The notes: a model not told the origin generated them from the sequence alone. A DNA stretch of 64,000 nt from Rhodococcus aetherivorans (GCF_011058165.1 NZ_JAALEG010000003.1:62001-126000); one strand, 5' to 3'; shown: positions 41,964 to 54,087, numbered from the stretch's first letter. Made by a program: numbers and translations.

Positions 41964-43232
41964 GTGAATCCGTGGAGTGCGCCCCGAGCCGAGTCACCCG
42001 TCGACAGTTCCGTCACGCTGCCCGGGTCCAAGTCGATCACCAACCGCGCCCTGATCCTCGCCGCCCTCGCGGACGGCCCGTCGACCGTGACCGGCGCGCT
42101 GCGCAGCCGCGACACCGACCTGATGATCGGCGCCCTGCGCGGACTCGGCGCGACGATCGACGAACGCGACGACGGCACCACCCTGCACGTCACCCCCGGC
42201 CGGCTGCACGGCGCCCGGGTGGACTGCGGCCTGGCCGGCACGGTGATGCGATTCGTGCCGCCCGTCGCGGCACTGGCCGACGGCGACGTCTTCTTCGACG
42301 GCGACGAGCAGGCGCGCACGCGGCCGATGGGCACGGTCCTCGAGGCCCTGCGCTCGCTCGGCGCCGACGTCGACGGCGACACCCTGCCCTTCACCGTGCA
42401 CGGGCGCGGCCGCCTGCGCGGCGGTGTCGTCACCATCGACGCGTCCGGCTCGTCGCAGTTCGTCTCGGGGCTGCTGCTGTCCGCCGCGGCGTTCGATGAG
42501 GGCGTCACGGTCCGGCACGCCGGGGCGGCCGTGCCGTCCATGCCGCACATCGACATGACCGTCGACATGCTGCGCGAGTCCGCGGTGACGGTGGACACCA
42601 CCGTGCCCGACACCTGGCGGGTCGCGCCGGGCCCGATCCGCGCGGTGGACCGCGTGGTCGAGCCGGATCTGTCCAATGCGACCCCGTTCCTGGCGGCCGC
42701 GGCCGTCACGGGCGGCACGGTGTCGGTGCCGCGGTGGCCGCAGCGCACCACCCAGGCCGGCGACGCGATCCGCGGCATCCTCCAGCAGATGGGCGCCGAC
42801 GTCGCCCTGTCCGGCGGCACGCTCACCGTGCGCGGCCCGGAGCGCCTGCGCGGCCTCGACATCGACCTGCACGACGTGGGTGAGCTCGCCCCCACCGTCG
42901 CAGCGCTCGCGGCGCTGGCGACGACCCCGTCCACGCTGCGGGGCATCGCGCACCTGCGCGGGCACGAGACGGACCGCCTGGCCGCCCTGGCCACGGAGCT
43001 CGGCAAGCTCGGCGGCGCCGCGACCGAGACCGCCGACGGCCTGCACATCGTGCCCGCGCCGCTGCACGGCGGGCGCTGGCATTCGTACGCGGATCACCGG
43101 ATGGCCACGGCGGGCGCGATCGTGGGCCTCGTGGTCGACGGCGTCGAGGTCGAGGACATCGGCACGACCGCCAAGACCCTGCCGAACTTCCCCGAGCTGT
43201 GGGCCGGGATGCTGACGGGAGCACGCTCCTGA
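41964..43232 (+). CDS. aroA: 3-phosphoshikimate 1-carboxyvinyltransferase (EPSP synthase)
   Basis: A 422-residue enzyme from GTG 41964. The N-terminal PEP and shikimate site [16 protein letters not shown], the loop [11 protein letters not shown], the PEP-contact GLAGTVMRF and the central [10 protein letters not shown] and [12 protein letters not shown] stretches are all present. The C-terminal half ends [12 protein letters not shown]. It makes EPSP in aromatic amino acid synthesis. The LAGTVMR segment has Val-Met where many sequences have GTAGTAMR or similar. Its 3' end overlaps rsgA. Confidence 0.95.
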   Translation: MNPWSAPRAESPVDSSVTLPGSKSITNRALILAALADGPSTVTGALRSRDTDLMIGALRGLGATIDERDDGTTLHVTPGRLHGARVDCGLAGTVMRFVPPVAALADGDVFFDGDEQARTRPMGTVLEALRSLGADVDGDTLPFTVHGRGRLRGGVVTIDASGSSQFVSGLLLSAAAFDEGVTVRHAGAAVPSMPHIDMTVDMLRESAVTVDTTVPDTWRVAPGPIRAVDRVVEPDLSNATPFLAAAAVTGGTVSVPRWPQRTTQAGDAIRGILQQMGADVALSGGTLTVRGPERLRGLDIDLHDVGELAPTVAALAALATTPSTLRGIAHLRGHETDRLAALATELGKLGGAATETADGLHIVPAPLHGGRWHSYADHRMATAGAIVGLVVDGVEVEDIGTTAKTLPNFPELWAGMLTGARS

Positions 43233-44218
43233 GCCGGCGCACCTACGACGAGTCCGATGTCCGGATCCGTCCGGGCAAGGGCTCGCGTCCGCGCACGAAG
43301 GACCGGCCGGCTCATCTCGACGCCGCCGAGGCGATGGTGGTCTCGGTCGACCGCGGTCGGTGGGGCTGCGTGCTGGGCGGCGATCCGGCACGGCCGGTGG
43401 TGGCGATGCGGGCCCGTGAGCTCGGCCGCACCCCCGTCGTGGTCGGCGACCGGGTCGCCGTGGTCGGGGACCTGTCGGGACGGCCCGACACCCTGGCGCG
43501 GATCGTGCGGGTAGAGGAGCGCACCACGGTGCTGCGCCGCACCGCCGACGACACCGACCCGTTCGAGCGGATCGTCGTGGCCAACGCGGAGCAACTGCTG
43601 ATCGTCGTCGCGCTGGCCGATCCGCCGCCGCGGACCGGGCTGGTCGAACGGTCCATGGTCGCCGCGTACGCGGGCGGTCTCGACCCGGTGCTGTGCCTGA
43701 CCAAGAGCGATCTCGCCGATCCGGCCGAGTTCACCGCGCAGTTCGCCGACCTGGACGTCCGCGTGATGCTGGCCGGACAGGATCGGGACCTGACGGAACT
43801 CCGGGAGATGCTCACCGGCAAGGTGACGGCCCTGATCGGCCACTCCGGCGTCGGGAAGTCGACCCTGGTCAACAGACTCGTCCCGGATGCCGACCGGGCC
43901 ATCGGGGCGGTCTCGGGCGTCGGGAAGGGCCGGCACACCTCCACGCAGTCGGTGGCGTTGCCGCTGCCGGGCGGTGGTTGGGTGATCGACACGCCCGGTA
44001 TCAGGTCGTTCGGACTCGCGCACATCGGCGCCGACAACGTGATCGCCGCCTTCTCGGATCTTGCCGAGGCGGTGGAGGCCTGCCCCCGCGGCTGCACCCA
44101 CCTGGGCCCGCCTGCGGATCCCGAGTGCGCGCTCGACGAACTCGAGGGCAAGTCCCGGCGCCGCGCGATGGCGGTGCGGGCTCTGTTGACCGCGATCGCC
44201 GCGAACGAGACCTGGTGA
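43199..44218 (+). CDS. rsgA: Ribosome small subunit GTPase RsgA
   Basis: A 339-residue protein if it starts at GTG 43199, which lies inside aroA. An in-frame CTG at 43229 overlaps the aroA stop (CTGA) and has GGGAG 8 bases upstream, giving the family's usual beginning [10 protein letters not shown]. The circularly permuted GTPase shows LTKSDL (G4) before GHSGVGKST (G1), then VGKGRHTST and [10 protein letters not shown] (G3). The zinc finger is [16 protein letters not shown] near the end. It checks 30S maturation. A strong terminator follows. Confidence 0.9.
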   Translation: MGRDADGSTLLSRRTYDESDVRIRPGKGSRPRTKDRPAHLDAAEAMVVSVDRGRWGCVLGGDPARPVVAMRARELGRTPVVVGDRVAVVGDLSGRPDTLARIVRVEERTTVLRRTADDTDPFERIVVANAEQLLIVVALADPPPRTGLVERSMVAAYAGGLDPVLCLTKSDLADPAEFTAQFADLDVRVMLAGQDRDLTELREMLTGKVTALIGHSGVGKSTLVNRLVPDADRAIGAVSGVGKGRHTSTQSVALPLPGGGWVIDTPGIRSFGLAHIGADNVIAAFSDLAEAVEACPRGCTHLGPPADPECALDELEGKSRRRAMAVRALLTAIAANETW

Positions 44219-44248
44219 CCGAGAGCCGGTGATACGGGCCCGCGACGC

Positions 44249-44283
44249 CGAGCGCCCGGCGTCACGGGGACGCCGGGCGCTCG
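44249..44283. terminator. Hairpin between rsgA and desaturase 1
   Basis: CGAGCGCCCGGCGTC-ACGGG-GACGCCGGGCGCTCG is a perfect 15-bp stem with a 5-base loop between converging rsgA and desA3-like genes. It can terminate both. Confidence 0.85.
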
Positions 44284-44297
44284 ATGCGGGCTCGGGA

Positions 44298-45533
44298 TCA
44301 GCGCATGCCCAGGAGGCGGCGCACACCGCGGACCCGGCGGTTCTCGCGGATCGCGGTCGCCAGACCGCGTCGCCGGCCGGTCGCGGGGTCCACCACGGCG
44401 GTGCCGCCGAAGCCGCGTTCGGACGCGGTTTCGGGTGCGGCGTCCGGGGTGTCGGCGAGGTACTTGTTCGGCAGCGACAGCTTGGCGATGGTGCGCCACG
44501 ACTTGAAGTACTGCACCGCGAGCGGGCCGGTGGTGTACGGCAGGTCGTACTTGTCGCACAGCTGCCGGACCTTCACCGCGATCTCGGCGTACCGGTTGGA
44601 CGGCAGGTCCGGGAACAGGTGGTGCTCGATCTGGTAGCTCAGGTTGCCGGTCATGAAGTCCATGACGGGGCCGCCGGAGATGTTGGCGCTGCCGAGCATC
44701 TGCCGCAGGTACCACTGCGCCTGCGACTCGTTGTCGACGTCGGCCTTGGTGAACTTCTCGGCGCCGTCGGGGAAGTGCCCGCAGAAGATGACCGCGTTGG
44801 TCCACAGGTTCCGGATGACGTTCGCCGTCATGTTCGCGGTCAGCGTGGACTTCCAGGCCTTGCCCGTCAGCGCCGGGTAGACCACGTAGTCCTTGACGAT
44901 CTGGCGACCGATCTTGTCCCCGACCTCGCGCAGCTTGCGCTTGGTCTCGGCGCGGTCGTCGCGGCCCTTGGCCACCTTGCCGAGCTCGAGATGCTGGACC
45001 GCGACGCCGTACTGGAACAGCAGGGCGAGCAGCGCGTTGTAGACGATGTTGCCGTAGTTGAACGGCGACCAGCGCTGGTCCCGCGTGACCCGCAGCAGGC
45101 CGTATCCCACGTCGTCGTCCATGCCGAGGATGTTGGTGTACTTGTGGTGCAGGTAGTTGTGGGTCTGCTTCCAGTGCGCGGACGGGTCGGCGTTGTCCCA
45201 CTCCCAGCTGGCGGAGTGGACCTCGGGATCGTTCATCCAGTCCCACTGCCCGTGCATCACGTTGTGCCCGAGCTCCATGTTCTCGATGATCTTCGAGACG
45301 CCGAGCAGGCCCGCACCGAGCAGCCACAGCGGACGCCGGCGGCTGCCGAACAGCGCCGCGCGCCCGCCGAGTTCCAGGCCGCGCTGCAGCCGGATCGTGT
45401 TGCGGATGTAGCGGGCGTCGCGTTCGCCGCGGGAGTCCTCGATGTCTCGCCGGATGGCGTCGAGTTCTCGGCCGAGGGCCTCGACGTCCGCCTCCGTGAG
45501 GTGCGCGTACTCCTTGATGTCCGAAATGGCCAT
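44298..45533 (-). CDS. Membrane acyl-CoA delta-9 desaturase, DesA3-like, copy 1
   Basis: A 411-residue di-iron desaturase. The three His boxes are GHNVMH (about 91-96), THNYLHHKYT (about 125-134) and EHHLFP (about 295-300). Two hydrophobic pairs lie near 65-85 and 170-190. It introduces a cis double bond in stearoyl-type acyl-CoA using a dedicated reductase, as DesA3 (Rv3229c). The 61-bp gap upstream contains two copies of the CCGTAGGTTACG operator, so this copy appears to have its own promoter. It is highly similar to copy 2 (upstream gene) except for their C-terminal 60 residues. Confidence 0.92.
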   Translation of the reverse strand: MAISDIKEYAHLTEADVEALGRELDAIRRDIEDSRGERDARYIRNTIRLQRGLELGGRAALFGSRRRPLWLLGAGLLGVSKIIENMELGHNVMHGQWDWMNDPEVHSASWEWDNADPSAHWKQTHNYLHHKYTNILGMDDDVGYGLLRVTRDQRWSPFNYGNIVYNALLALLFQYGVAVQHLELGKVAKGRDDRAETKRKLREVGDKIGRQIVKDYVVYPALTGKAWKSTLTANMTANVIRNLWTNAVIFCGHFPDGAEKFTKADVDNESQAQWYLRQMLGSANISGGPVMDFMTGNLSYQIEHHLFPDLPSNRYAEIAVKVRQLCDKYDLPYTTGPLAVQYFKSWRTIAKLSLPNKYLADTPDAAPETASERGFGGTAVVDPATGRRRGLATAIRENRRVRGVRRLLGMR

Positions 45534-45545
45534 GCGCCTACCGTA

Positions 45546-45573
45546 CCGTAGGTTACGAGTCCGTAGGTTACGG
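45546..45573. promoter_or_regulatory. Two CCGTAGGTTACG operators before desaturase 1
   Basis: CCGTAGGTTACG is repeated at 45546 and 45561, 15 bp apart and in the same orientation. Each contains CGTA-N3-TACG, a short dyad. They lie 13-40 bp before the desaturase start. The same 11-mer recurs before the reductase gene at 48029. A shared regulator, probably of TetR type, is inferred. Confidence 0.68.
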
Positions 45574-45594
45574 AGATGTAGCTTGTGCGGCAGA

Positions 45595-46827
45595 TCACTT
45601 CCGCCGGGCGGCGCGTTTGGCGGCGCGCAATGTCTGCAGCGCGGTCGCCAGCCCCTCGCGACGCTCCCCCACCGACCGCACCCGCGGCAGATCGGGACGC
45701 CGGAACTTGCGCTCGGAGGAGGTCTCCGGGGCGTCGTCCGACGTCGCCCGCAACCACGCGTCCGGCAACGCCAGCTTGTGGATCGTGCGCAGCGCCAGCA
45801 GGTACTGCTTGCCGAGCGGACCGCTCGTGTACGGCAGGTCGTACTTCGCACACAGCGTGCGCACCCGCTCCGCGATCTCCGGGTAGCGGTTGCTGGGCAG
45901 GTCCGGGAACAGGTGGTGCTCGATCTGGTAGCTCAGGTTGCCGGTCATGAAGGCCATCACCGGACCGGCATCGATGTTGGCGCTACCGAGCAGCTGCCGC
46001 AGGTACCACTGGCCCTGCGTCTCGTTCTCGTACTGCGCCACGGTGAACTTCTCGGCGCCGTCGGGGAAGTGACCGCAGAAGATCACCACGTACGCCCACA
46101 GGTTCCGCACCAGGTTGGCCGTGAGGTTCGCGGTGATCGTGCTGCGCCACGCCCGGCCCGTCATGGCCGGGAACAGCACCAGGTCCTTGCCCAGCTGCCG
46201 CGCGATCTTCCGGGCAAAGTCCTTGGTGGGCTGGGAGTTCCGCTGCCCCGGCGGCACACCGCACGCCTTCTTCTCGGCTCCGAGGTCGTGCAGGGCGATG
46301 CCCCACTCGAAGGTGGCCGCCAAGATCAGGTTGGCCACGGGCTGCAGCAGGTTGATCGGCCGCCACTTCTCGTCGCGCGTCATCCGCAGGATGCCGAATC
46401 CCACGTCGTCGTCCATGCCGACGATGTTCGTATAGGTGTGGTGCGCGTAGTTGTGGGCGCGCTTCCAGTGCTGCGACGGACCCGTCTGGTCCCACTCCCA
46501 CGACGTCGAGTGGATCTCCGGGTCGTTCATCCAGTCCCACTGCCCGTGCATCACGTTGTGCCCGAGCTCCATGTTCTCGATGATCTTCGACAGGGAGAGC
46601 AGGCCCGTGCCGAGCAGCCACAGCGGACGCCGGCGGCTGCCGAACAGCGCCGCCCGGCCGCCGATCTCGAGCACGCGTTGCAGCCGGATGGTGTTGCGGA
46701 TGTAGCGGGCGTCGCGCAGCCCCCGGGTGTCCTCGATGTCGCGACGGATCGCGTCGAACTCGCGGCCGAGTTCCTCGATGTCCGCGTCGGTGAGGTGCGC
46801 GAACTCGGTGATGTCGGTGATTGCCAC
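45595..46827 (-). CDS. Membrane acyl-CoA delta-9 desaturase, DesA3-like, copy 2
   Basis: A 410-residue desaturase from GTG 46827 with AAGGA seven bases upstream. His boxes are GHNVMH, AHNYAHHTYT and EHHLFP at the same positions as in copy 1. It has an insert near residue 190 (KKACGVPPGQRNSQ) that copy 1 lacks. It follows the reductase gene by 35 bp and so shares its operator. The two copies are a tandem duplication; separate promoters suggest different use of the same reductase. Confidence 0.92.
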   Translation of the reverse strand: MAITDITEFAHLTDADIEELGREFDAIRRDIEDTRGLRDARYIRNTIRLQRVLEIGGRAALFGSRRRPLWLLGTGLLSLSKIIENMELGHNVMHGQWDWMNDPEIHSTSWEWDQTGPSQHWKRAHNYAHHTYTNIVGMDDDVGFGILRMTRDEKWRPINLLQPVANLILAATFEWGIALHDLGAEKKACGVPPGQRNSQPTKDFARKIARQLGKDLVLFPAMTGRAWRSTITANLTANLVRNLWAYVVIFCGHFPDGAEKFTVAQYENETQGQWYLRQLLGSANIDAGPVMAFMTGNLSYQIEHHLFPDLPSNRYPEIAERVRTLCAKYDLPYTSGPLGKQYLLALRTIHKLALPDAWLRATSDDAPETSSERKFRRPDLPRVRSVGERREGLATALQTLRAAKRAARRK

Positions 46828-46862
46828 CGGGGTCCTTCCCCCTGGTCCGGGTCGGTAGTGCG

Positions 46863-47993
46863 TCAGGCGCCGAGCGTGCAGTCTCCGGCAGCCGCGGAGA
46901 TGCAGGTCTGAACCCGCTCCCCCTCGGCGTGTTCCTTGCCGGACCGGAGATCGACGACGTGCCCCTTCTCCAGGGGCACCACACAAGTCTGACAGATTCC
47001 CATCCGGCAGCCGAACGGCATCAGGGCGCCGGCGCTCTCACCCGCCTCGAGCAGGGTCGTCGCACCGTCGACGGTGACGGTCTTGCCCGACTTGGCGAAG
47101 GTCACCGTGCCGCCGGCGCCGGAGGTGTCCGCCCGGGTGACGGCGAAGCGTTCCAGATGGAGCTGCTCCGGCAGGCCCGCGGCATCCCAGAACCGCTCCA
47201 TGTCGTCGAGCATCGCCTGCGGGCCACACGCCCACACCTGGCGCTCCCGCCAGTCCGGGCACACCGTGTCCAGCTCGGCGAGGGTGAACTTGCCTTGCTC
47301 CCGCGTCAGCCGCACGTACGGGCGGTACTGCTCGTGGTCCGCACCGAAGCGGGCGATCTCGTCGGCGAACATCACCTCGGGGGCGGTGGGCGCCGAGTGC
47401 ACGTGCACGACGTCGGGCAGCTCGGCATGCGCCTGCAGCGACCGGCGGTCGAGGGTGCGCAGCATCGACATGATCGGGGTGATGCCGCTGCCCGCGGTGA
47501 GGAAGAGGATCTTCGGCGGCGGGGGGTCGGACAGGACGAACTCGCCCTTGGGCGCGGCGAGCCGCACGATCGTGCCCGCGGGCACGCCGCTCACGAGGTG
47601 ACTCGACAGGAAACCGTCGGTCATGGCCTTGACGGTGATCGAGATGAGCTTGCGGTCCCAGGTGGGCGACGAGGTCAGCGAGTACGAACGCCAGTGCCAG
47701 CGGCCGTCGACGTGCAGCCCGATGCCGATGTACTGGCCCGGCGCGTACCCGAAGTCGAAGCCCCAGCCGGGCTTGATGACGAGCGTCGCGGAGTCGGCGG
47801 TCTCGCGGCGGACCTCGACGATGCGGCCGCGCAGCTCGCGCGCCGACCACAGCGGGTTGGCGAGGTGCAGGTAGTCGTCGGGCAGGAGCGGTGTCGTCAA
47901 CCGCGCGGCCGCGCCGCGCAGGAGATTCGACACGGATCGGTCCCTCGTCGCGACATGCGCCGCCGGCCGCTCGATCCAGTCCTTCAGACCCAT
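46863..47993 (-). CDS. Ferredoxin reductase-type electron-transfer partner of desaturase (Rv3230c)
   Basis: A 376-residue flavoprotein. After 45 residues the FAD domain contains [12 protein letters not shown] (RxYS motif), the NAD domain [12 protein letters not shown] and [11 protein letters not shown]. The C-terminal plant-type 2Fe-2S has Cys in CRMGICQTC and the final Cys in QTCISAAAG. It passes NADPH electrons to DesA3. A GAGGAGAAG site precedes ATG 47993. The operator array at 48021-48066 is 28 bp upstream. Confidence 0.92.
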   Translation of the reverse strand: MGLKDWIERPAAHVATRDRSVSNLLRGAAARLTTPLLPDDYLHLANPLWSARELRGRIVEVRRETADSATLVIKPGWGFDFGYAPGQYIGIGLHVDGRWHWRSYSLTSSPTWDRKLISITVKAMTDGFLSSHLVSGVPAGTIVRLAAPKGEFVLSDPPPPKILFLTAGSGITPIMSMLRTLDRRSLQAHAELPDVVHVHSAPTAPEVMFADEIARFGADHEQYRPYVRLTREQGKFTLAELDTVCPDWRERQVWACGPQAMLDDMERFWDAAGLPEQLHLERFAVTRADTSGAGGTVTFAKSGKTVTVDGATTLLEAGESAGALMPFGCRMGICQTCVVPLEKGHVVDLRSGKEHAEGERVQTCISAAAGDCTLGA

Positions 47994-48020
47994 CCGATCA
48001 CTTCTCCTCGTCCAGGGGCT

Positions 48021-48066
48021 ACGCCTCCGTAGGTTACCAGCTCCCTACGGAGGCGTAGGTTGCGGC
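48021..48066. promoter_or_regulatory. Operator array upstream of desaturase reductase
   Basis: A perfect 15-bp-arm inverted repeat (48021-48035 and 48046-48060, CTACGCCTCCGTAGG) with a 10-bp spacer. Inside, CCGTAGGTTAC at 48029-48039 matches the pair before desaturase 1, and GCGTAGGTTGCGG (48055-48067) is a variant. Both loci thus carry two sites in the same orientation, about 15-27 bp apart. Confidence 0.68.
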
Positions 48067-48099
48067 GAGACAGCCGTCACACTCGGGGCCGGGAGCGGC

Positions 48100-48612
48100 T
48101 CAGAGCAACTCGAGCAGGAACTGCAGTTCCTGGGCGGCGTACCAGGCGAGTTCGTGGTCCTCGGCGTCGCCCAGCACGAACTCCGCCTCCTCGTCGCCGA
48201 GGTCGGCCGCGTCCACGACCGGGAGGGCACGGGCGATGTCCTGCTCCGCGGCGGCGAGGTCCACATGCACCGACGCGACCGCGGACAGCGGCACCGGTCC
48301 GGGCAGCCGGACCACCGCATCGTCGAGATCCGGGCGCAAAGTCACCCCGTCGACGTCCGCGGCCACGACCACCCGGCGCAGGCCGAACTCGGGAGCCGGG
48401 TCGTCGTCGGCCCGGCCGGCGAGCAACCGCAACGAGGCGCGGGCCGCCTCGGCCATCGCGACCTCGGCGAGTTCCTCGTCGTCGCCGGAGGTGTACGCCT
48501 CGCGCAACGCGGGGGTGACCGCGAACGCGGTGCGGCTCACCGCCTCGAACTCGCCGTCGGCGACCAACCGCTTCAACGTCTCGATCGTGGCCGGCACGTA
48601 CACCCGTGTCAC
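48100..48612 (-). CDS. DUF6912 family protein (Rv3231c)
   Basis: A 170-residue acidic protein beginning TRVYVPATIETLKRLVADGE. It is rich in Ala, Asp and Glu, with a central beta-rich VVVAADVDGVTLRP part and an end EDHELAWYAAQELQFLLELL. No catalytic motif is seen. The family lies near desA3 in mycobacteria. It starts 3 bp after the acyltransferase stop, so is part of the HAD-acyltransferase operon. Confidence 0.8.
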   Translation of the reverse strand: MTRVYVPATIETLKRLVADGEFEAVSRTAFAVTPALREAYTSGDDEELAEVAMAEAARASLRLLAGRADDDPAPEFGLRRVVVAADVDGVTLRPDLDDAVVRLPGPVPLSAVASVHVDLAAAEQDIARALPVVDAADLGDEEAEFVLGDAEDHELAWYAAQELQFLLELL

Positions 48613-48615
48613 AAC

Positions 48616-50028
48616 TCACCTACTGGCATCCAACAACTCCTCGAGCGACTCGTGCAGCAGCGACGTCAGCACCTCCACATCGGGCATGGCGTCGCGGTCC
48701 GCATTCAGACCGTAGTAGACGTTGCCGTCGTACGACGTCAACGCGACGCTCAGTGCCTGGTTCTTCAGCAGGGGCGAGATCGGGTACATCTCGAGCACCC
48801 GCGCCCCGGCGAGGTAGAGGGGATGCTGCGGACCCGGTGCGTTCGTGATCATCAGGTTGAACATGCGCTGGGAGAAACCACTCGCGACACGCGCCCCGAC
48901 CGCGTGCATGGTCGCGGGCGCGAACCCGGACAGCCGCATCATCGACCGCGCGGGCACCCGCCGGCCCTGCCGCGAGTAGGCCTCCCCGGCGTGCGAGATG
49001 TGGGACAGGCGGACGACCGCGTTCGGTTCACCGACCGGAAGGTCCACCAGGAAGGTCGAGACCTCCCCGCGCGGCCCCGCCGCGGACACGTCCCCACCCT
49101 CGTCGGGCGCATCCGGGTCCTGCGTGTACACCGACATCGGCACCATCGCCCGCACCACCGTCGCCTCCGTCAGCGGCTCCCCGCGTGAGAGCAGCCAGTA
49201 CCGCAGCGCCCCCGCGATCACCGCCAGCACGACGTCGTTGATGGTGCAGCCGTAGCGGGCCCGGATCTTCCGGTACAGCTCGAGATCGGCCTTGACCACC
49301 GCGAACCGGCGGTTGCGGGAGATCGAGGCATTCAGCGGGCTGCCGGGCGCGGACTGGGCGGCGGTGCGCGCCAACCGGCCCACCACATCCAGCGCCTCGC
49401 CGGCGGTGGCGGCCAGATCGCCGACGGCCGCCCGCAACCCCGACACGGCCTCGCCGGGGCGGGCCACCAGCTCCGCGAGCGCGCCGAACACCAGCGCCGA
49501 GTCGCTCGGCTCCGGTTCCGGCATCCACAGCTCCTCCGGATCAACCCGGGGAGTCTCGGTGGGCTCGAAGAGCACCTGCCCGATCTCGAGTGCCTCCTCG
49601 CCGTCCACCAGGGCCGAGTGGGTCTTGGTGAACAGGGCGCACCGGTCGCCGGCCAGGCCCTCGACGAGATACATCTCCCACAGCGGGCGCGAACGGTCGA
49701 GAGGACGGGAGATCAGCCGGGCCAACAGGTCGTGCAGCTGCGCTTCGGAGCCGGGCCGCGGCAATGCCGAGCGCCGCACGTGGTAGGTGATGTCGAAGTC
49801 GCGGTCGTCGACCCACACGGGCCGCGCCAGGCCGAGCGCGACCTCGCGGGCCTTCTGCCGGTACCGCGGCACCGCCGCGAGACGTCGCTCCACCAGCCGC
49901 AGCACGTCCTCGTAGTCGAGCCCACCGCGCGGCTGCTCCAGGATGGCGAGCGAGCCGATGTGCATCGGCGTATTGCTCGTCTCCAGAAAGTAGAACGACG
50001 CGTCCTGAGCCGACATCCGCTTGGTCAT
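48616..50028 (-). CDS. WS/DGAT-family O-acyltransferase with altered HHxxxDG motif
   Basis: A 470-residue member of the wax ester synthase/diacylglycerol acyltransferase family. RPLWEMYLVEGL (about 118-129) precedes the active-site region, which reads THSALVDG (about 142-149) instead of HHxxxDG. Codon 49618-49620 region gives Ser where the second, catalytic His should be. Later motifs NDVVLAVIAGALRYWL and ITNAPGPQHPLYLAG (family ND and NVPGP regions) are intact. It may be inactive, act with altered chemistry or be regulatory. The ATG at 50028 overlaps the HAD stop (ATGA). Confidence 0.85.
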   Translation of the reverse strand: MTKRMSAQDASFYFLETSNTPMHIGSLAILEQPRGGLDYEDVLRLVERRLAAVPRYRQKAREVALGLARPVWVDDRDFDITYHVRRSALPRPGSEAQLHDLLARLISRPLDRSRPLWEMYLVEGLAGDRCALFTKTHSALVDGEEALEIGQVLFEPTETPRVDPEELWMPEPEPSDSALVFGALAELVARPGEAVSGLRAAVGDLAATAGEALDVVGRLARTAAQSAPGSPLNASISRNRRFAVVKADLELYRKIRARYGCTINDVVLAVIAGALRYWLLSRGEPLTEATVVRAMVPMSVYTQDPDAPDEGGDVSAAGPRGEVSTFLVDLPVGEPNAVVRLSHISHAGEAYSRQGRRVPARSMMRLSGFAPATMHAVGARVASGFSQRMFNLMITNAPGPQHPLYLAGARVLEMYPISPLLKNQALSVALTSYDGNVYYGLNADRDAMPDVEVLTSLLHESLEELLDASR

Positions 50029-50474
50029 CGCCCGACATCCCCCTCGTCCCGCGGCGCCCCGGCCCGCGACGACTCGCCGAGGCCGAACAGCACCGTCAAT
50101 TCCGCCACCACCTCGGCGGCATCGGCATGATGCACGCCGACCATCCCCGCCGCGACCGCGCCGTCCACGTTCACCCGCAGGTCGTCGACGAACACGCACG
50201 CCGACGGTTCGAGCCCGAGACGCCGGGCCACCAGCAGGTAGCTGCGCGGGTCCGGTTTGGCGGTGCCCACGTCTCCGGACAGCACCACCTCGTCCACCAG
50301 CCGGCCGCGCCCGAGATCGCGCAGCGGGCCGGCCGCGGGACCACCCGGATCGTTGCTGAGGATCGCGGTGCGCACGCCGCGCCGGCGCACCTCGGCGAGC
50401 ACCCCACCGAGCGCGGCCGCGTCCGTGCCGGGGCCCGCGAGCACCCCACCGAAATCGAGCACCAGTCCACGCAT
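50025..50474 (-). CDS. HAD-superfamily hydrolase, small
   Basis: A 149-residue Rossmann-fold HAD protein without a cap domain. Motif I is LVLDFGGVL with Asp6; the second Asp of DxD is Gly8, as in many DFGGVL-type members. Motif II is AILSND (about 37-42), the Lys of motif III lies in GTAKPDP, and motif IV is VFVDDLRVNV. The substrate is unknown. It opens the three-gene run HAD, acyltransferase, DUF6912. Confidence 0.8.
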   Translation of the reverse strand: MRGLVLDFGGVLAGPGTDAAALGGVLAEVRRRGVRTAILSNDPGGPAAGPLRDLGRGRLVDEVVLSGDVGTAKPDPRSYLLVARRLGLEPSACVFVDDLRVNVDGAVAAGMVGVHHADAAEVVAELTVLFGLGESSRAGAPRDEGDVGR

Positions 50475-50670
50475 CGCCTCACCCTAGTTCGCGAGCACCG
50501 GTTCGGCGATGCAACAGCCCGAACGACGCGGCGACACCGGACCCGCCATGCTCGCGCCTCCTCGGCGCGGATGTGGCACCATGACCGGCGACTCCGTCCT
50601 CTCCCGGGGTCCGCACACCGGGCGTCGGCCGTTCCGCGCCGACGTCGCCCCCCTGGATCCGGGAGAACCG

Positions 50671-51174
50671 ATGACATCTCCGCACGGCGACGCCCACTAC
50701 GTCCGGCGCATCGTTCCGTTCGAGCCGCCGGTGCAGCGCTGTTGCCCGGCCGGACCGCATCGCCGGCACGCGCGGCGCCGCCTCACCCCGCACGACGGCC
50801 GCTCGGTGCGCGCCTCGGCGCCGCCGGCCGGCCGGCCGCTGCCGGAGGTGGATCCGGCGGCGCGACGGTTCGCCGACCTCGCGGCCCGGTTGATCCTCGA
50901 GGTGGCCGACCGGCGCCGCCCGGAGACCCAACTCGCCGCGGTGCTGCATTCGTCGCTGCACGCGACCGTCGCCGCCGTGGCGAAGTCGGGCGACACGGGG
51001 ACCGCGGTGCTCCTGCGGACCCGGCTGCGCGCGGTCGACGCCGACACCGCCGAGTTGTTCGGCTCCTACGGCCGCGGCCACCGCGTATTCGCGCTGGCCG
51101 GCCGGGTCTCGCGCCATCCCACGACACGCCGGACGCCGCACGGCTGGCTGATCACCACCGTGTGGCTGGGCTGA
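50671..51174 (+). CDS. Rv3235 family protein
   Basis: A 167-residue protein from ATG 50671, with GGGAG five bases upstream; ATG 50581 and 50509 are less supported. The first 70 residues are Arg/Pro rich and variable. The conserved part (about 70-167) runs PETQLAAVLHSSLHATVAAVA to GRVSRH with a final W. It is a conserved mycobacterial unknown found beside secA. Weak resemblance to helical accessory proteins cannot be confirmed. It converges on secA. Confidence 0.7.
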   Translation: MTSPHGDAHYVRRIVPFEPPVQRCCPAGPHRRHARRRLTPHDGRSVRASAPPAGRPLPEVDPAARRFADLAARLILEVADRRRPETQLAAVLHSSLHATVAAVAKSGDTGTAVLLRTRLRAVDADTAELFGSYGRGHRVFALAGRVSRHPTTRRTPHGWLITTVWLG

Positions 51175-51177
51175 CCG

Positions 51178-51212
51178 GACGACGCGGCCGGGCCGGCGCT
51201 CCGGCCGGGTCG

Positions 51213-51214
<2 letters not shown>
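51178..51214. terminator. Hairpin between Rv3235-like gene and secA
   Basis: GACGACGCGGCCGG (51178-51191) pairs with CCGGCCGGGTCGTC (51201-51214) with one mismatch and a 9-base loop. It overlaps the secA stop and follows the convergent stop by 3 bp, so it may end both transcripts. Confidence 0.65.
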
Positions 51215-54044
<2,830 letters not shown>

Positions 54045-54087
54045 GGGCGTGTTCGTCCTCAATCTCGGGTACAGCACGGGCAACGAA

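Noticed and set aside
50025-50474. HAD protein inactivated by loss of the second Asp in DxD
   Set aside because: DFGGVL-type motif I is common in active-looking HAD members and cannot be taken as a lesion.
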